This document shows positions 18,184 to 26,942 of a stretch of DNA of 64,000 nucleotides, piece after piece. This stretch comes from SIG603 sp044432645. GTDB lineage: Bacteria > Bacillota > Clostridia > Oscillospirales > Acutalibacteraceae. A model generated the notes under the pieces. It did no database searches. It had not been told where the DNA came from and worked only from the letters and a program-made list of their open reading frames with translations. Positions within the stretch are counted from its first letter, which is position 1, and each line of letters opens with the position of its first letter. The stretch is from assembly GCA_044432645.1 (NCBI GenBank), contig JAWXUM010000006.1, forward strand, positions 1 through 64,000, in the 5' to 3' direction. The translations under genes were made by a program, and so were the position numbers.

Positions 18184-18509
18184 TTTGCATAACGTGTCCT
18201 TTATAAAAATACAAATTTCAAAAAATTGTATTTTTTAAAAATTAACAGTAGTTTAAAATATGCTTTTTTAATTAAAAAAAAGGTTAAATTTTTGTAATAT
18301 TTTTTAAAACACTAGAAATTTGTATTTTTTGCCAATTTTGCAAGTTTTTATATGTGAACTTGCAAAATTTAGTAATTTACTTACATAAATTGTGTTTTTT
18401 AAGTAATAACAATCCATATATAGTGGAAAATTTTTATAAAATGTATTTTTAGAGTATACAATTTATATTTATTTTATTTATCCGTTAATTTTTTTGTAGG
18501 TTACTCTTT

Positions 18510-18540
18510 GTAGGGTAAGCATCGTATGCGTACCTAGGTA
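18510..18540. repeat. Short GTAGGG-type palindromic repeat
   Basis: GTAGGGTAAGCATCGTATGC GTACCTAGGTA is an imperfect palindrome related to the GCATACGATGC units at 44037-44185. It lies between oppA and the gyrA terminator. Confidence 0.55.
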
Positions 18541-18555
18541 ATTTATATTTTAAAA

Positions 18556-18590
18556 AATAATAGTGACAACCATTAGTTGCCACTATTATT
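18556..18590 (-). terminator. Rho-independent terminator of gyrA
   Basis: AATAATAGTGGCAAC and GTTGTCACTATTATT form a 15-bp stem (one wobble) with a 5-nt loop, followed on the leftward strand by TTTTAAAATATAAATT. A second perfect palindrome lies between it and gyrA at 18611-18639. Confidence 0.85.
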
Positions 18591-18610
18591 GAATTATTTA
18601 ATTAAATTTT

Positions 18611-18639
18611 GTATTGTAGGGCAGGAAGCCCTACAATAC
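18611..18639. repeat. Perfect palindrome GTATTGTAGGGC / GCCCTACAATAC
   Basis: Twelve-base arms around AGGAA, 47 bp past the gyrA stop. It belongs to the GTAGGG-ended repeat family and may add to gyrA 3'-end formation. Confidence 0.7.
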
Positions 18640-18685
18640 AGATTTATCGTTTTGTAAAGTTTTATTTGACACAGAGTACTACGGT

Positions 18686-21184
18686 TTATTCTGCTGTTTC
18701 TGTTTCTTCTTCTACTTCTTCAACTTCTTCTTCGTGTGCTGTTCTTGCGATTGTTACCACTTTGTTGCCGTCTTCAATACGCATTACCTTAACACCTTTG
18801 CTTGGTCTTGCACAAATACGGATTGAACTTGCTATAATTCTTATAATAATTCCGTTTTCTGAAATCAAAATAATATCGTCTTCTAAATCTACCACTTTAA
18901 TAGCAGCAATTTTACCATACTTATTAATATGGTAATTTGTAAGACCTTTACCACCACGGTTTTGACGACGGTAATCTTCTGGGCTTGAAAGTCTGCCGTA
19001 ACCTGTTTCGGAAACTGTTAGAACATATCCGTTTTCACGAATAATTGACATTCCAACAACACTGTCGCCGTCTTTTAAGTCGATAGCTTTTACACCACGA
19101 GCAGTTCTACCAACAGCTCTAACATCATTTTCGTCAAATCTAATAGCCATACCAAGTTTAGTAGCAACTATTAAATCTTGCTTGCCGTCTGTAATTCTAA
19201 CCCAAGAAAGTGTGTCGCCCTCGTCAAGGTCAATAGCAATAAGTCCACCTTTTCTAGCTGTGTTGTAAGCAGAAAGTGCAGTTCTTTTTATAATACCATT
19301 TTTTGTAACCATAATTAAGAAAGTATCGTCTGTAAACTCTGTTACCTTAATCATAGAAGTAATTTTTTCCTCTGGCTCAAGTGGCAACAAGTTTTGAATG
19401 TTCATGCCACGGCTAACACGAGAACCCTCTGGAATTTCGTAACATTTAAGTCTGTAAACTCTACCTCTGTCTGAGAAGAACATAACATAATCGTGAGAAT
19501 TAATAACAAACATTTCAGTAGCAACGTCTTCGTCACGACGTGACATACCACTAACTCCCCTACCACCTCTTTTTTGAAGTTGGTAAGTGTCAGTTTTTTG
19601 ACGTTTTACATAACCAAAGTTTGTTAAAGTTAGAACGCAGTCTTCACGAGGAATTAAATCTTCAATATCAACTTCACCACTAATAGTAACGATTTCAGTT
19701 CTTCTATCGTCACCGAATTTCTCTCTAACAGCTATTACCTCGTCTTTAATGATAGCAAGACGGCGATTTTCGCTTGCTAAAATGTCTAAGAAATCAGCAA
19801 TTTTTAATTTAAGTGCAGCAAGTTCATCTTCAAGCTTGTTTTTTTCCATACCAGTAAGTTGTCCTAAACGCATTTGTACTATTGCTTGAGCTTGTACATC
19901 GTCAAAGTCAAAACGCTCCATCAAAGCAGCTTTACCTTCTGAAATAGATTTAGATGAACGCAAAATTGCAATAACTTCGTCTATAAAATCAAGTGCTTTC
20001 ATTAAAGCTTCTAATATATGTGCTCTGTCATTAGCTTTTTTAAGGTCAAACTGAGTTCTTCTTGTAATAACTTCTTGTTGAAACCTAATGTATTCGTAAA
20101 GCATTTGGTGTAGAGTTAAAGTTTTTGGAACTTTGTCTACAATTGCAAGCATTATTATACCAAATGTAGTTTGAAGTTGAGTGTAAGCATACAACTTGTT
20201 GAGTACGATTTGAGCAGAAGCATCACGTTTAATATCAATAGAAATATGCATACCGTTTCTGTCGGAATGGTCTTGAACTGAAGAAATACCCTCGATACGC
20301 TTGTCTTTTACAAGGTCAGCAATATTTTCGACAAGTCTAGCCTTGTTTACTTGGTAAGGAATTTCAGTAATAACAATTTTGCTTCTTCCTTTTGCATCTT
20401 CAATAATTTCAGCTCTAGCACGAAGTGTAACTTTACCTCTACCAGTTGAGTAAGCAGCACGCATGCCAGCTCTACCCATAATGATACCACCAGTTGGGAA
20501 GTCAGGGCCTTTAATATGCTCCATAAGTTCGTCCAAAGTCGCCTCTGGGTTGTCAATTAAACAGCAAACACCGTCTATAACCTCACGCATGTTATGAGGT
20601 GGAATATTTGTAGCCATACCAACAGCAATACCAGTTGAACCATTAACTAAAAGGTTAGGGTAATGGCAAGGCAGTGCAACAGGCTCGGTAAGTCTGTCGT
20701 CATAGTTAGGTACAAAATCAACAGTGTCTTTGTCAATATCGTCTAGCATTTGAACAGAAAGTTTGTTCATTCTAGCTTCTGTATATCTGTAAGCAGCAGC
20801 TGGGTCGCCGTCGACAGAACCAAAGTTACCGTGACCGTCAACTAGCATATAACGCATAGAGAAATCTTGTGCAAGTCTTACCATTGCATCGTAAACAGAG
20901 GCGTCACCATGAGGGTGAAACCTACCAAGTACAGAACCAACAGTGTCGGCACATTTTCTGTATGCTCTTTCAGGCCAAAGGCTGTTTTCGTACATTGTGT
21001 ATAAAATTCTTCTATGTACAGGTTTTAAGCCGTCACGTACATCTGGCAATGCTCTTTGAACTATAACAGACATAGAATAGTCTAAAAAAGACTCGCTCAT
21101 CTCTTTTTTAAGTTCAACATTCACAATTTTACCCAGATTAGTAAGCCTTGGGGTATTGTCGATTATCATTTCGTTTTCGTCCAT
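18686..21184 (-). CDS. gyrA: DNA gyrase subunit A
   Basis: Breakage-reunion subunit of gyrase, 832 aa, forming A2B2 with GyrB to introduce negative supercoils. The catalytic Arg-Tyr is at 133-134 within AAYRYTEARM. The quinolone-determining helix reads HPHGDASVYD (90-99), placing Ala95 at the position of E. coli Ser83. The C-terminal wrapping domain has the GyrA box (QKRGGRG) and an acidic tail. The protein is full length. It follows gyrB but is separated from it by 383 bp of REP elements and a transposase remnant instead of the usual short gap. Confidence 0.98.
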   Translation of the reverse strand: MDENEMIIDNTPRLTNLGKIVNVELKKEMSESFLDYSMSVIVQRALPDVRDGLKPVHRRILYTMYENSLWPERAYRKCADTVGSVLGRFHPHGDASVYDAMVRLAQDFSMRYMLVDGHGNFGSVDGDPAAAYRYTEARMNKLSVQMLDDIDKDTVDFVPNYDDRLTEPVALPCHYPNLLVNGSTGIAVGMATNIPPHNMREVIDGVCCLIDNPEATLDELMEHIKGPDFPTGGIIMGRAGMRAAYSTGRGKVTLRARAEIIEDAKGRSKIVITEIPYQVNKARLVENIADLVKDKRIEGISSVQDHSDRNGMHISIDIKRDASAQIVLNKLYAYTQLQTTFGIIMLAIVDKVPKTLTLHQMLYEYIRFQQEVITRRTQFDLKKANDRAHILEALMKALDFIDEVIAILRSSKSISEGKAALMERFDFDDVQAQAIVQMRLGQLTGMEKNKLEDELAALKLKIADFLDILASENRRLAIIKDEVIAVREKFGDDRRTEIVTISGEVDIEDLIPREDCVLTLTNFGYVKRQKTDTYQLQKRGGRGVSGMSRRDEDVATEMFVINSHDYVMFFSDRGRVYRLKCYEIPEGSRVSRGMNIQNLLPLEPEEKITSMIKVTEFTDDTFLIMVTKNGIIKRTALSAYNTARKGGLIAIDLDEGDTLSWVRITDGKQDLIVATKLGMAIRFDENDVRAVGRTARGVKAIDLKDGDSVVGMSIIRENGYVLTVSETGYGRLSSPEDYRRQNRGGKGLTNYHINKYGKIAAIKVVDLEDDIILISENGIIIRIIASSIRICARPSKGVKVMRIEDGNKVVTIARTAHEEEVEEVEEETETAE

Positions 21185-21207
21185 TAAGTTATACTCCTAT
21201 ATTTAAT

Positions 21208-21275
21208 GTAGGGGCGACCTGTGGTCGTCCGTTTAAATTTATCCGTTTCTACGGACGAGCTAAGCTCGCCCCTAC
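21208..21275. repeat. REP-like doublet between gyrA and the RAYT remnant
   Basis: GTAGGGGCGACCTGTGGTCG... (from 21208) and ...GACGAGCTAAGCTCGCCCC ending CTAC at 21275. The outer 10 bases of the two units are inverted repeats and each unit has its own internal palindrome. It is almost the same sequence as the doublet at 21474-21540. Confidence 0.85.
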
Positions 21276-21301
21276 GGATTATTTTTTTTAACAATATTTA
21301 A

Positions 21302-21571
21302 TTAATAATATTTATCAAGTGTCCATTTAAGTGGGTTTTCGTCTATATATTCCCATACTTCGTTATAATGCTTATCATTTTTTTTAACTTCGTCGTAAAA
21401 AGATTTTTGCCAAACTGATTTTCCTATTTGTTTGGTTATTGAACCTTTAAACTGCTGAATTATTCTTGATATTGTAGGGGCGACCTGTGGTCGTCCGTTT
21501 AGTTTATCTTTAACCGTGGACGAGCTAAGCTCGCCCCTACTGTTTAAATTATCATCAATTATTTTTATCAT
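21302..21571 (-). pseudogene. Truncated REP-associated tyrosine transposase (RAYT) remnant
   Basis: An 89-codon ORF that resembles the C-terminal half of Y1/RAYT transposases: PTISRIIQQFKGSITKQIGK then SVWQKSFYDE and WEYIDENPLKW, a strongly recurring end in clostridial REP-associated transposases. The N-terminal part with the HUH (HxH) metal motif is missing; full proteins are roughly 150-250 aa. Residues 11-33 are encoded by a REP doublet (21474-21540) in frame. Its ATG overlaps the gyrB stop (ATGA), so it might be translated, but with no HUH motif it should be inactive. The family call is from pattern memory. Confidence 0.65.
21474..21540. repeat. REP-like doublet inside the RAYT remnant
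   Basis: GTAGGGGCGACCTGTGGTCG... to ...GAGCTAAGCTCGCCCCTAC lies within the transposase ORF and encodes the GRPQVAP stretch on the leftward strand. It is the only copy of the repeat family found within a coding frame in this window. Confidence 0.85.
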
Positions 21572-23514
21572 ACATCCAAATTCTTAACATACTTCGCATT
21601 TTTCTCTATAAATGCTCTTCGAGGCTCAACTTTATCACCCATTAAAATTGTCATAATTTCGTCGGCTGCTACTGCGTCTTCTACGCTAACTCTTCTCATG
21701 GTTCTTCTTTCAGGGTCCATTGTTGTTTCCCAAAGTTGCTCTTTATCCATTTCACCAAGACCTTTGTAACGCTGAATATCAAAACCACTTCCCATTTCTT
21801 CCATAATTTGGTCACGCTCTTCGTCTGTGTAGGCGTATCTATGTTTTTTACCTTTTGAAATTCTATAAAGTGGTGGTTGAGCTAGGAAAATGTGACCAGC
21901 TTCAACAAGTGGTTTCATAAATCTGTAAAGGAAAGTTAAAAGAAGTGTTCTAATGTGAGAGCCGTCGACGTCAGCATCGGCCATGATAATTATTTTACCA
22001 TAACGAAGTTTTTCAAGGTCGAAATCTTCACCAATACCTGTACCTAAAGCAGTAACTACAGGCATTAATTTTTCATTTCCATAAACTTTGTCAAGTCTTG
22101 CCTTTTCAACGTTTAACATTTTACCCCAAAGTGGCAAAATTGCTTGGAATTTTCTGTCCCTACCACCTTTGGCAGAGCCTCCAGCTGAGTCACCCTCAAC
22201 TATGTAAATTTCAGTTTCTAATGGATTTTTAGATTGACAATCTGCAAGTTTACCAGGAAGTGCAGCACCCTCTAAACCAGATTTTTTTCTAACCAAATCT
22301 CTAGCTTTTCTCGCAGCTTCTCTTGCCCTTGAAGCAGCTAAAGCTTTGTCGAAAATTGACCTTGCTACTGCTGGGTTTTCCTCTAAATATGTCATAAAAT
22401 GATTAGTTATCATACCTGAAACAAGTGTACTAACTTCTGTATTACCAAGTTTAGCTTTAGTTTGACCCTCAAATTGAGCCTCTTTAACTTTAACGCTAAT
22501 AATACAAGTTATACCCTCACGAACATCTTCACCAGACAAATTTTTGTCGGCTTCTTTTAGAATATTGTACTTTCTAGCGTATTTATTCATCACATTAGTA
22601 AGTGCTCTTTTAAATCCGTCCTCATGAGTACCACCGTCAACTGTGTGAATATTATTTGCAAAAGAATACATAACTTCGTTATAGCTGTCTGTGTATTTGA
22701 AAGCTATTTCGGCAGTTGAATTTTCATCAGCTGCAACAGTAGAAAGGTGAATTACATCGTCGTGAACGCTGTCTACAGATTTTTTTGCTATTAAATAATC
22801 AACAAAGCTTGCAATACCACCCTCGTAGCAATATGTATTTATAATTTTTTCTTCATTTCTCTCATCTTCTAGCTCAATGTTAACACCAGCGTTTAAGAAA
22901 GCTTGCTCACGAAGTCTTTTTTCTAAAATATCATATTCATATTCTGTAGTTTCTTTGAAAATTTCAGCATCTGGTTTAAATTTAACAGTTGTACCAGTTG
23001 GTCTGTCTGTTGGGCCTAAATTTTGAAGGTCTGAAGTAGCTTTACCACCGTCCTCAAATCTTTGATAATAAAGGCTACCTTGGTGAACCACCTCAACTTC
23101 TAACCATGAAGAAAGTGCATTTACAACCGAAGCACCAACACCATGTAGACCACCAGAAACTTTGTATCCCCCACCACCAAATTTACCACCGGCATGAAGT
23201 ATTGTAAAAACAACAGTTACAGCAGGAAGACCTGTTTTTTGCTGAATACCAACAGGAATACCACGTCCATTATCACGAACCATAATGATATTATCTTCTA
23301 AAATTTTAACTTCAATTTTATCACAGTAACCAGCTAAAGCTTCGTCGATTGCGTTATCTACTATTTCATATACTAGATGATGTAGACCTCTAGGACCTGT
23401 AGACCCAATATACATACCTGGACGTTTTCTAACAGCTTCTAGTCCCTCTAAAACCTGTATCTGATTTTCGTCATATTCAGTATCTACATGACTTACGTTC
23501 ATATTTTCTTCCAA
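21568..23514 (-). CDS. gyrB: DNA gyrase subunit B
   Basis: ATPase and Toprim subunit of gyrase, 648 aa. The GHKL ATP site has VYEIVDNAIDEALAGYC, DNGRGIPVG and GLHGVGASVVNALS. The Toprim metal sites are EGDSAGGSA and DADVDGSH. The start is TTG at 23514 because GGAGG lies 7 nt upstream of it; the first ATG, at 23502, is too far from that site. Its stop overlaps the ATG of the RAYT remnant. The order dnaA-dnaN-S4-recF-remB-(zinc-ribbon)-gyrB-gyrA is a Firmicutes origin block. Confidence 0.98.
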   Translation of the reverse strand: MEENMNVSHVDTEYDENQIQVLEGLEAVRKRPGMYIGSTGPRGLHHLVYEIVDNAIDEALAGYCDKIEVKILEDNIIMVRDNGRGIPVGIQQKTGLPAVTVVFTILHAGGKFGGGGYKVSGGLHGVGASVVNALSSWLEVEVVHQGSLYYQRFEDGGKATSDLQNLGPTDRPTGTTVKFKPDAEIFKETTEYEYDILEKRLREQAFLNAGVNIELEDERNEEKIINTYCYEGGIASFVDYLIAKKSVDSVHDDVIHLSTVAADENSTAEIAFKYTDSYNEVMYSFANNIHTVDGGTHEDGFKRALTNVMNKYARKYNILKEADKNLSGEDVREGITCIISVKVKEAQFEGQTKAKLGNTEVSTLVSGMITNHFMTYLEENPAVARSIFDKALAASRAREAARKARDLVRKKSGLEGAALPGKLADCQSKNPLETEIYIVEGDSAGGSAKGGRDRKFQAILPLWGKMLNVEKARLDKVYGNEKLMPVVTALGTGIGEDFDLEKLRYGKIIIMADADVDGSHIRTLLLTFLYRFMKPLVEAGHIFLAQPPLYRISKGKKHRYAYTDEERDQIMEEMGSGFDIQRYKGLGEMDKEQLWETTMDPERRTMRRVSVEDAVAADEIMTILMGDKVEPRRAFIEKNAKYVKNLDV

Positions 23515-23547
23515 AATTATACCTCCATTTTGGTTAGTTAAAATAGA

Positions 23548-24189
23548 TTATAAACTTTTCAAATCTATCTCTTCGATCTCTTCAATATCTTCAATTTTTT
23601 CAATACTGTTTAATTTAATATCATCATTTTGAATAAAATCTTCTATTTTTTCTTCAAAATCAATTTTATTTATATCATCAAAATTATTTTCATCTAAATT
23701 TATACTTTTTATATCATCAAAATTAAATAAATCATCATAATTATTTGGATTTTGATTTTCTTTGCTAAATTTTTCAGCTTCTTTTATAACTGTTGAAACA
23801 GGAATTAATTTTCCCATACGCATTTTAAGCTCATTACCGTTTTGGTCAAAATATCTTCCGTCTTTAGTCTTTTTTATTTTCCTAATAATAGGCTTTTTTA
23901 AGTATACCATAAATAAACTTAAAATAAAAAATATTAAAAAAGGAACTAAAACTTTTATAGGTGAAGTAATGCTAGTTGTTGCCCATATAAATCTATCGAA
24001 AAAATAAGTTAAAAATCCAGCTGAAATACATATTACGGCTAATAAATATATAAGTGGTGATAAATAAACGTTAGAAATGCCTTTGCAACGTGGGCACATA
24101 AATTCACCGCTTTTTTTAATTCTCCAAACTCTTATTAAGTTAACAGATTTTTTGCAGTAAGGACAAGTGGGTATACCAAAATATTTCAT
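23548..24189 (-). CDS. Zinc-ribbon membrane protein of unknown function
   Basis: 213 aa. A four-Cys zinc ribbon (C9, C12, C32, C35; PTCPYC and FMCPRC) leads into two hydrophobic segments (about 46-66 and 77-98), a basic cytoplasmic stretch, and then a long tail after residue 140 very rich in Asp, Glu, Ile and Asn with repeated DDI/EDIEE patterns. It is probably an inner-membrane protein with both ends in the cytoplasm. It sits between remB and gyrB in the origin operon, where no such gene occurs in Bacillus. I do not recognise a named family. Confidence 0.7.
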   Translation of the reverse strand: MKYFGIPTCPYCKKSVNLIRVWRIKKSGEFMCPRCKGISNVYLSPLIYLLAVICISAGFLTYFFDRFIWATTSITSPIKVLVPFLIFFILSLFMVYLKKPIIRKIKKTKDGRYFDQNGNELKMRMGKLIPVSTVIKEAEKFSKENQNPNNYDDLFNFDDIKSINLDENNFDDINKIDFEEKIEDFIQNDDIKLNSIEKIEDIEEIEEIDLKSL

Positions 24190-24199
24190 ATAAAATTAA

Positions 24200-24457
24200 T
24201 CATCCCTTTCTATTTTGCATTCTTTTTAAAATAGTTGAACTTGCTATTTGAGAAATATACACAATTTCTTTTTCATTTTCCATACAAACTACAAAAGCTT
24301 TTGGAAGTTCGTAAGAAACATTAACAACTTTATTTTCTTTTTGAACCTTTGATAAATAACTCAAAGTTTTTTTTGATTGTGAAGCATTATCCAAGTCGAA
24401 AATACCCACAATATTTTTTGTCCTAATTAAAGTGTCACCACCAAGATGTAAATACAT
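24200..24457 (-). CDS. remB: RemB/YaaB-like regulator (DUF370)
   Basis: An 85-aa protein of the DUF370 family. It opens MYLHLGGDTLIRTKNIVGIF, as YaaB/RemB proteins do, and lies between recF and gyrB exactly as in Bacillus. RemA paralogues are DNA-binding regulators of matrix genes; the role of the recF-linked copy is poorly defined, so a regulatory function is inferred from the family. GAGGAAAAA precedes the ATG. Confidence 0.85.
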   Translation of the reverse strand: MYLHLGGDTLIRTKNIVGIFDLDNASQSKKTLSYLSKVQKENKVVNVSYELPKAFVVCMENEKEIVYISQIASSTILKRMQNRKG

Positions 24458-24474
24458 TTTTTCCTCATATTTTT

Positions 24475-25581
24475 TTAATTAATTTCTCCGTTTTTCACGT
24501 GAAACATTTTTCCTTTATCCATTAAATTAATGGTTTCAGGACTGCAACAGGTTATAAAAATTTGTTTACCTGTAAGTTTATTTAAAATAAAACTTTGTCG
24601 CTCATTGTCAAGCTCACTCATGACATCATCAAGTAAAATTATAGGTGTTTCCCCTATGTTTTCCTCTAAAATTTCAGCTTCTGCAAGTTTTAATGCAATT
24701 ACTGCACTTCTTTGTTGACCTTGTGAACCGTAAGTTCTTGCTTCTAAATTGTTTATAAAAATTTCGCAGTCATCACGGTGGGGCCCTATAGAAGTTATTC
24801 CTAGCCTTAAATCAGATTTATTTGTTCTTTTTAAAGCGTTTATATATTTTTCTTTAGGATTTTCCAAATATTCTGACGCATTTAAAGATAATGGTTTGTA
24901 TTCTATATTAAAATTTTCTTTTTGACCTGAAATTCCAAAATAAATTTCTTTAGCTTTGTTATTTAAGTTTTGTGCGTATTTTATTCTTTTATTTATTATT
25001 TCACAGCCGAAAGTAACTGCCCTTTCGTTCCAAATATCAAGCATATATTCAAGTGAATTGTCAGTTTGAATTTGTCTTAAAAGTGCGTTTCTTTGCATAA
25101 TTACCCTGTTATATTTTGACAAAAGTTTTGGGTAACTTGGCTCAATTTGACAAATTGCAGCATCTATAAAAGTTCTTCTAAAGCTTGGACCCTCTTTTAT
25201 AAGCATTAAATGTTCTGGTGAAAATATTACTGCACAAATTTTACCAACTAAAGCAGAACCTGTTTTCTTTTCAACACCGTTAATTATAGAGTTTCTTTTG
25301 CCATTTTCTATGTTTAAAATTGCCCACTGTTCCCTTTGATTTGCATAAAAATTTGCTTTTAAACTTGCTATTTTGCTGTTTTTTTGGTCAATTATTTTAG
25401 GCAGTTGATTATCTTTGTTACCTCTAAAAGAATGTCCACCAGTAAAAAGCCATAAACTTTCAAGTAAATTGGTTTTTCCTTGAGCGTTATTTCCATAAAT
25501 AAGATTTATTTCATTGTTAGGCTCTATATAAGAATTTTCTAGATTTCTAAAATTTTGAAAAGTAAGTTTTCTTATTTCCAT
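24475..25581 (-). CDS. recF: DNA replication and repair protein RecF
   Basis: SMC-like ATPase that helps load RecA at gaps. Walker A YGNNAQGKTN is near residues 29-38; the C-terminal signature TYGSQGQQRSAV and Walker B ILLDDVMSELD follow. ATG at 25581 (MEIRKLTFQN, 368 aa) overlaps the S4 gene stop as TAATG, arguing for coupling and against the in-frame TTG 15 bases upstream. Its 3' end contains a parS-like site (24491-24506). Confidence 0.96.
   Translation of the reverse strand: MEIRKLTFQNFRNLENSYIEPNNEINLIYGNNAQGKTNLLESLWLFTGGHSFRGNKDNQLPKIIDQKNSKIASLKANFYANQREQWAILNIENGKRNSIINGVEKKTGSALVGKICAVIFSPEHLMLIKEGPSFRRTFIDAAICQIEPSYPKLLSKYNRVIMQRNALLRQIQTDNSLEYMLDIWNERAVTFGCEIINKRIKYAQNLNNKAKEIYFGISGQKENFNIEYKPLSLNASEYLENPKEKYINALKRTNKSDLRLGITSIGPHRDDCEIFINNLEARTYGSQGQQRSAVIALKLAEAEILEENIGETPIILLDDVMSELDNERQSFILNKLTGKQIFITCCSPETINLMDKGKMFHVKNGEIN
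24491..24506. promoter_or_regulatory. parS-like site in the 3' end of recF
   Basis: TTTTTCACGTGAAACA differs from the parS consensus TGTTTCACGTGAAACA at one outer base. It encodes the MFHVKN residues of RecF. ParB binding here is predicted. Confidence 0.75.
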
Positions 25582-25790
25582 TATATAACTGTACAAACTT
25601 CGCCTTTAAAGCTAAAATTGTCGCCTTTTCTCATTTTTTTGCCACGCATTGTGCAAATTTCACCGTTAACCATAACAGTTCCGTGTTGAATTGCCATTTT
25701 TGCCATTCCACCAGTGTCAAAAGCACCAGCTAGTTTCATAAGGCTATCTAACTTTATATATTCTGTATCAATTTTTACTTCTTTATCCAT
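25581..25790 (-). CDS. S4-domain RNA-binding protein, YaaA/RlbA type
   Basis: A 69-aa protein consisting of one S4 fold (IKLDSLMKLAGAFDTGGMAK, followed by a GTVMVNGE turn). It lies between dnaN and recF, the standard Firmicutes place for yaaA. Members bind RNA, probably ribosomal, though the precise role is unclear. AAAGGAT precedes the ATG, and its stop overlaps the recF start. Confidence 0.9.
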   Translation of the reverse strand: MDKEVKIDTEYIKLDSLMKLAGAFDTGGMAKMAIQHGTVMVNGEICTMRGKKMRKGDNFSFKGEVCTVI

Positions 25791-25832
25791 ATAAATCCTT
25801 TCTTTGTGTACTAAATGTATAATTATGCAATA

Positions 25833-26942
25833 TTAAGTTCTTTTTAAAAGAACCGGCAATATTAAGAAATTGAAACTGTCCCCCTGTAGTGGACAAAATA
25901 ATATTGGTAAAGAAGGTGCAGAAGTGTCTATTTTCATAATAATTTCATCACATTCGCTAAATTTCAAAGCTTCTAGTAAATATCTGTTATGAAAACCAAT
26001 TTCGGCAATGTTTCCGTCAGTTTTGCAGTGGAATGAATCTTCTGCTTTACCAATTGAGCTTGAACAGCTTAATTTAATTGTGTCATTATCAATATTGCAT
26101 CTAATATAACTTTTTAATCTATCATTTAACAAAATTGAAACACGTTCTGTAGATTCTATAAAATCTTTTGTTTTTATTTTAAGTTCAAAAGTACTTTTTT
26201 TAGGAATTGCGTTTTTGTAGTCAAAAAATTCACCTTCTAAAATAGTTGAAACAATTATATAATTTTCTACTTTGAACATAATATGACGTCTGCTTAGTAT
26301 AATTTCTACTTCAGCTTCTTCATCTGTAGAAATTTTTGATAATTCGTTTAAAGTTTTTCCTGGTACTATAAAATAATCGTTAAAATTACATGTGATTTTT
26401 TCTGACCTTTTAGCAAGTCTGTTTCCATCAGCAGCAACTAAATCTAAAGTATCATCTTCTATTTTGAAAAGAATTCCTTTATAAATAGGTTTTCCTTCGT
26501 TTTCAGTTGTACAAAAAATGGTTTGTCTAATCATATTATTTAGAGTTTCGCTAGAAACAGTAAATTTATTTTTATTTTCAACATTAGGAAGTTCTGGAAA
26601 TTCATCAGCATTTATTCCAGATATTGATGAATTGCTATAATTGCTTTCAATTTTAATTTGATTATGATTATTAACAGTAATATTGATTATATTATCTGGT
26701 GCTTTTCTTATAATTTCACTAAATAATTTTGCGCTTACTACAATTTTACCTTCTTCAATTATTGTTGCTGGTATTAATGTTTTAATTCCAATTTCTAAAT
26801 TATAAGCAGTAAGTTCAATTTGTCCATCACTAGCTTTAATAAAAATACCTTCAAGTGCAGGAATTGCACTTTTGTTTGGTACTACTCTTAATAAATTATT
26901 TAAACTATCAGATAAATCTTTTCTATTAATTTTGAATTTCAT
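25833..26942 (-). CDS. dnaN: DNA polymerase III subunit beta (sliding clamp)
   Basis: Ring-forming processivity clamp, 369 aa, with three repeated clamp folds. The opening MKFKINRKDLSDSLNNLLRV and the C-terminal LPILFCPLQGDSFNFLILPV are clamp hallmarks. AGAGGT lies before the ATG. The gene is 311 bp downstream of dnaA, with the putative origin segment between them. Confidence 0.97.
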   Translation of the reverse strand: MKFKINRKDLSDSLNNLLRVVPNKSAIPALEGIFIKASDGQIELTAYNLEIGIKTLIPATIIEEGKIVVSAKLFSEIIRKAPDNIINITVNNHNQIKIESNYSNSSISGINADEFPELPNVENKNKFTVSSETLNNMIRQTIFCTTENEGKPIYKGILFKIEDDTLDLVAADGNRLAKRSEKITCNFNDYFIVPGKTLNELSKISTDEEAEVEIILSRRHIMFKVENYIIVSTILEGEFFDYKNAIPKKSTFELKIKTKDFIESTERVSILLNDRLKSYIRCNIDNDTIKLSCSSSIGKAEDSFHCKTDGNIAEIGFHNRYLLEALKFSECDEIIMKIDTSAPSLPILFCPLQGDSFNFLILPVLLKRT

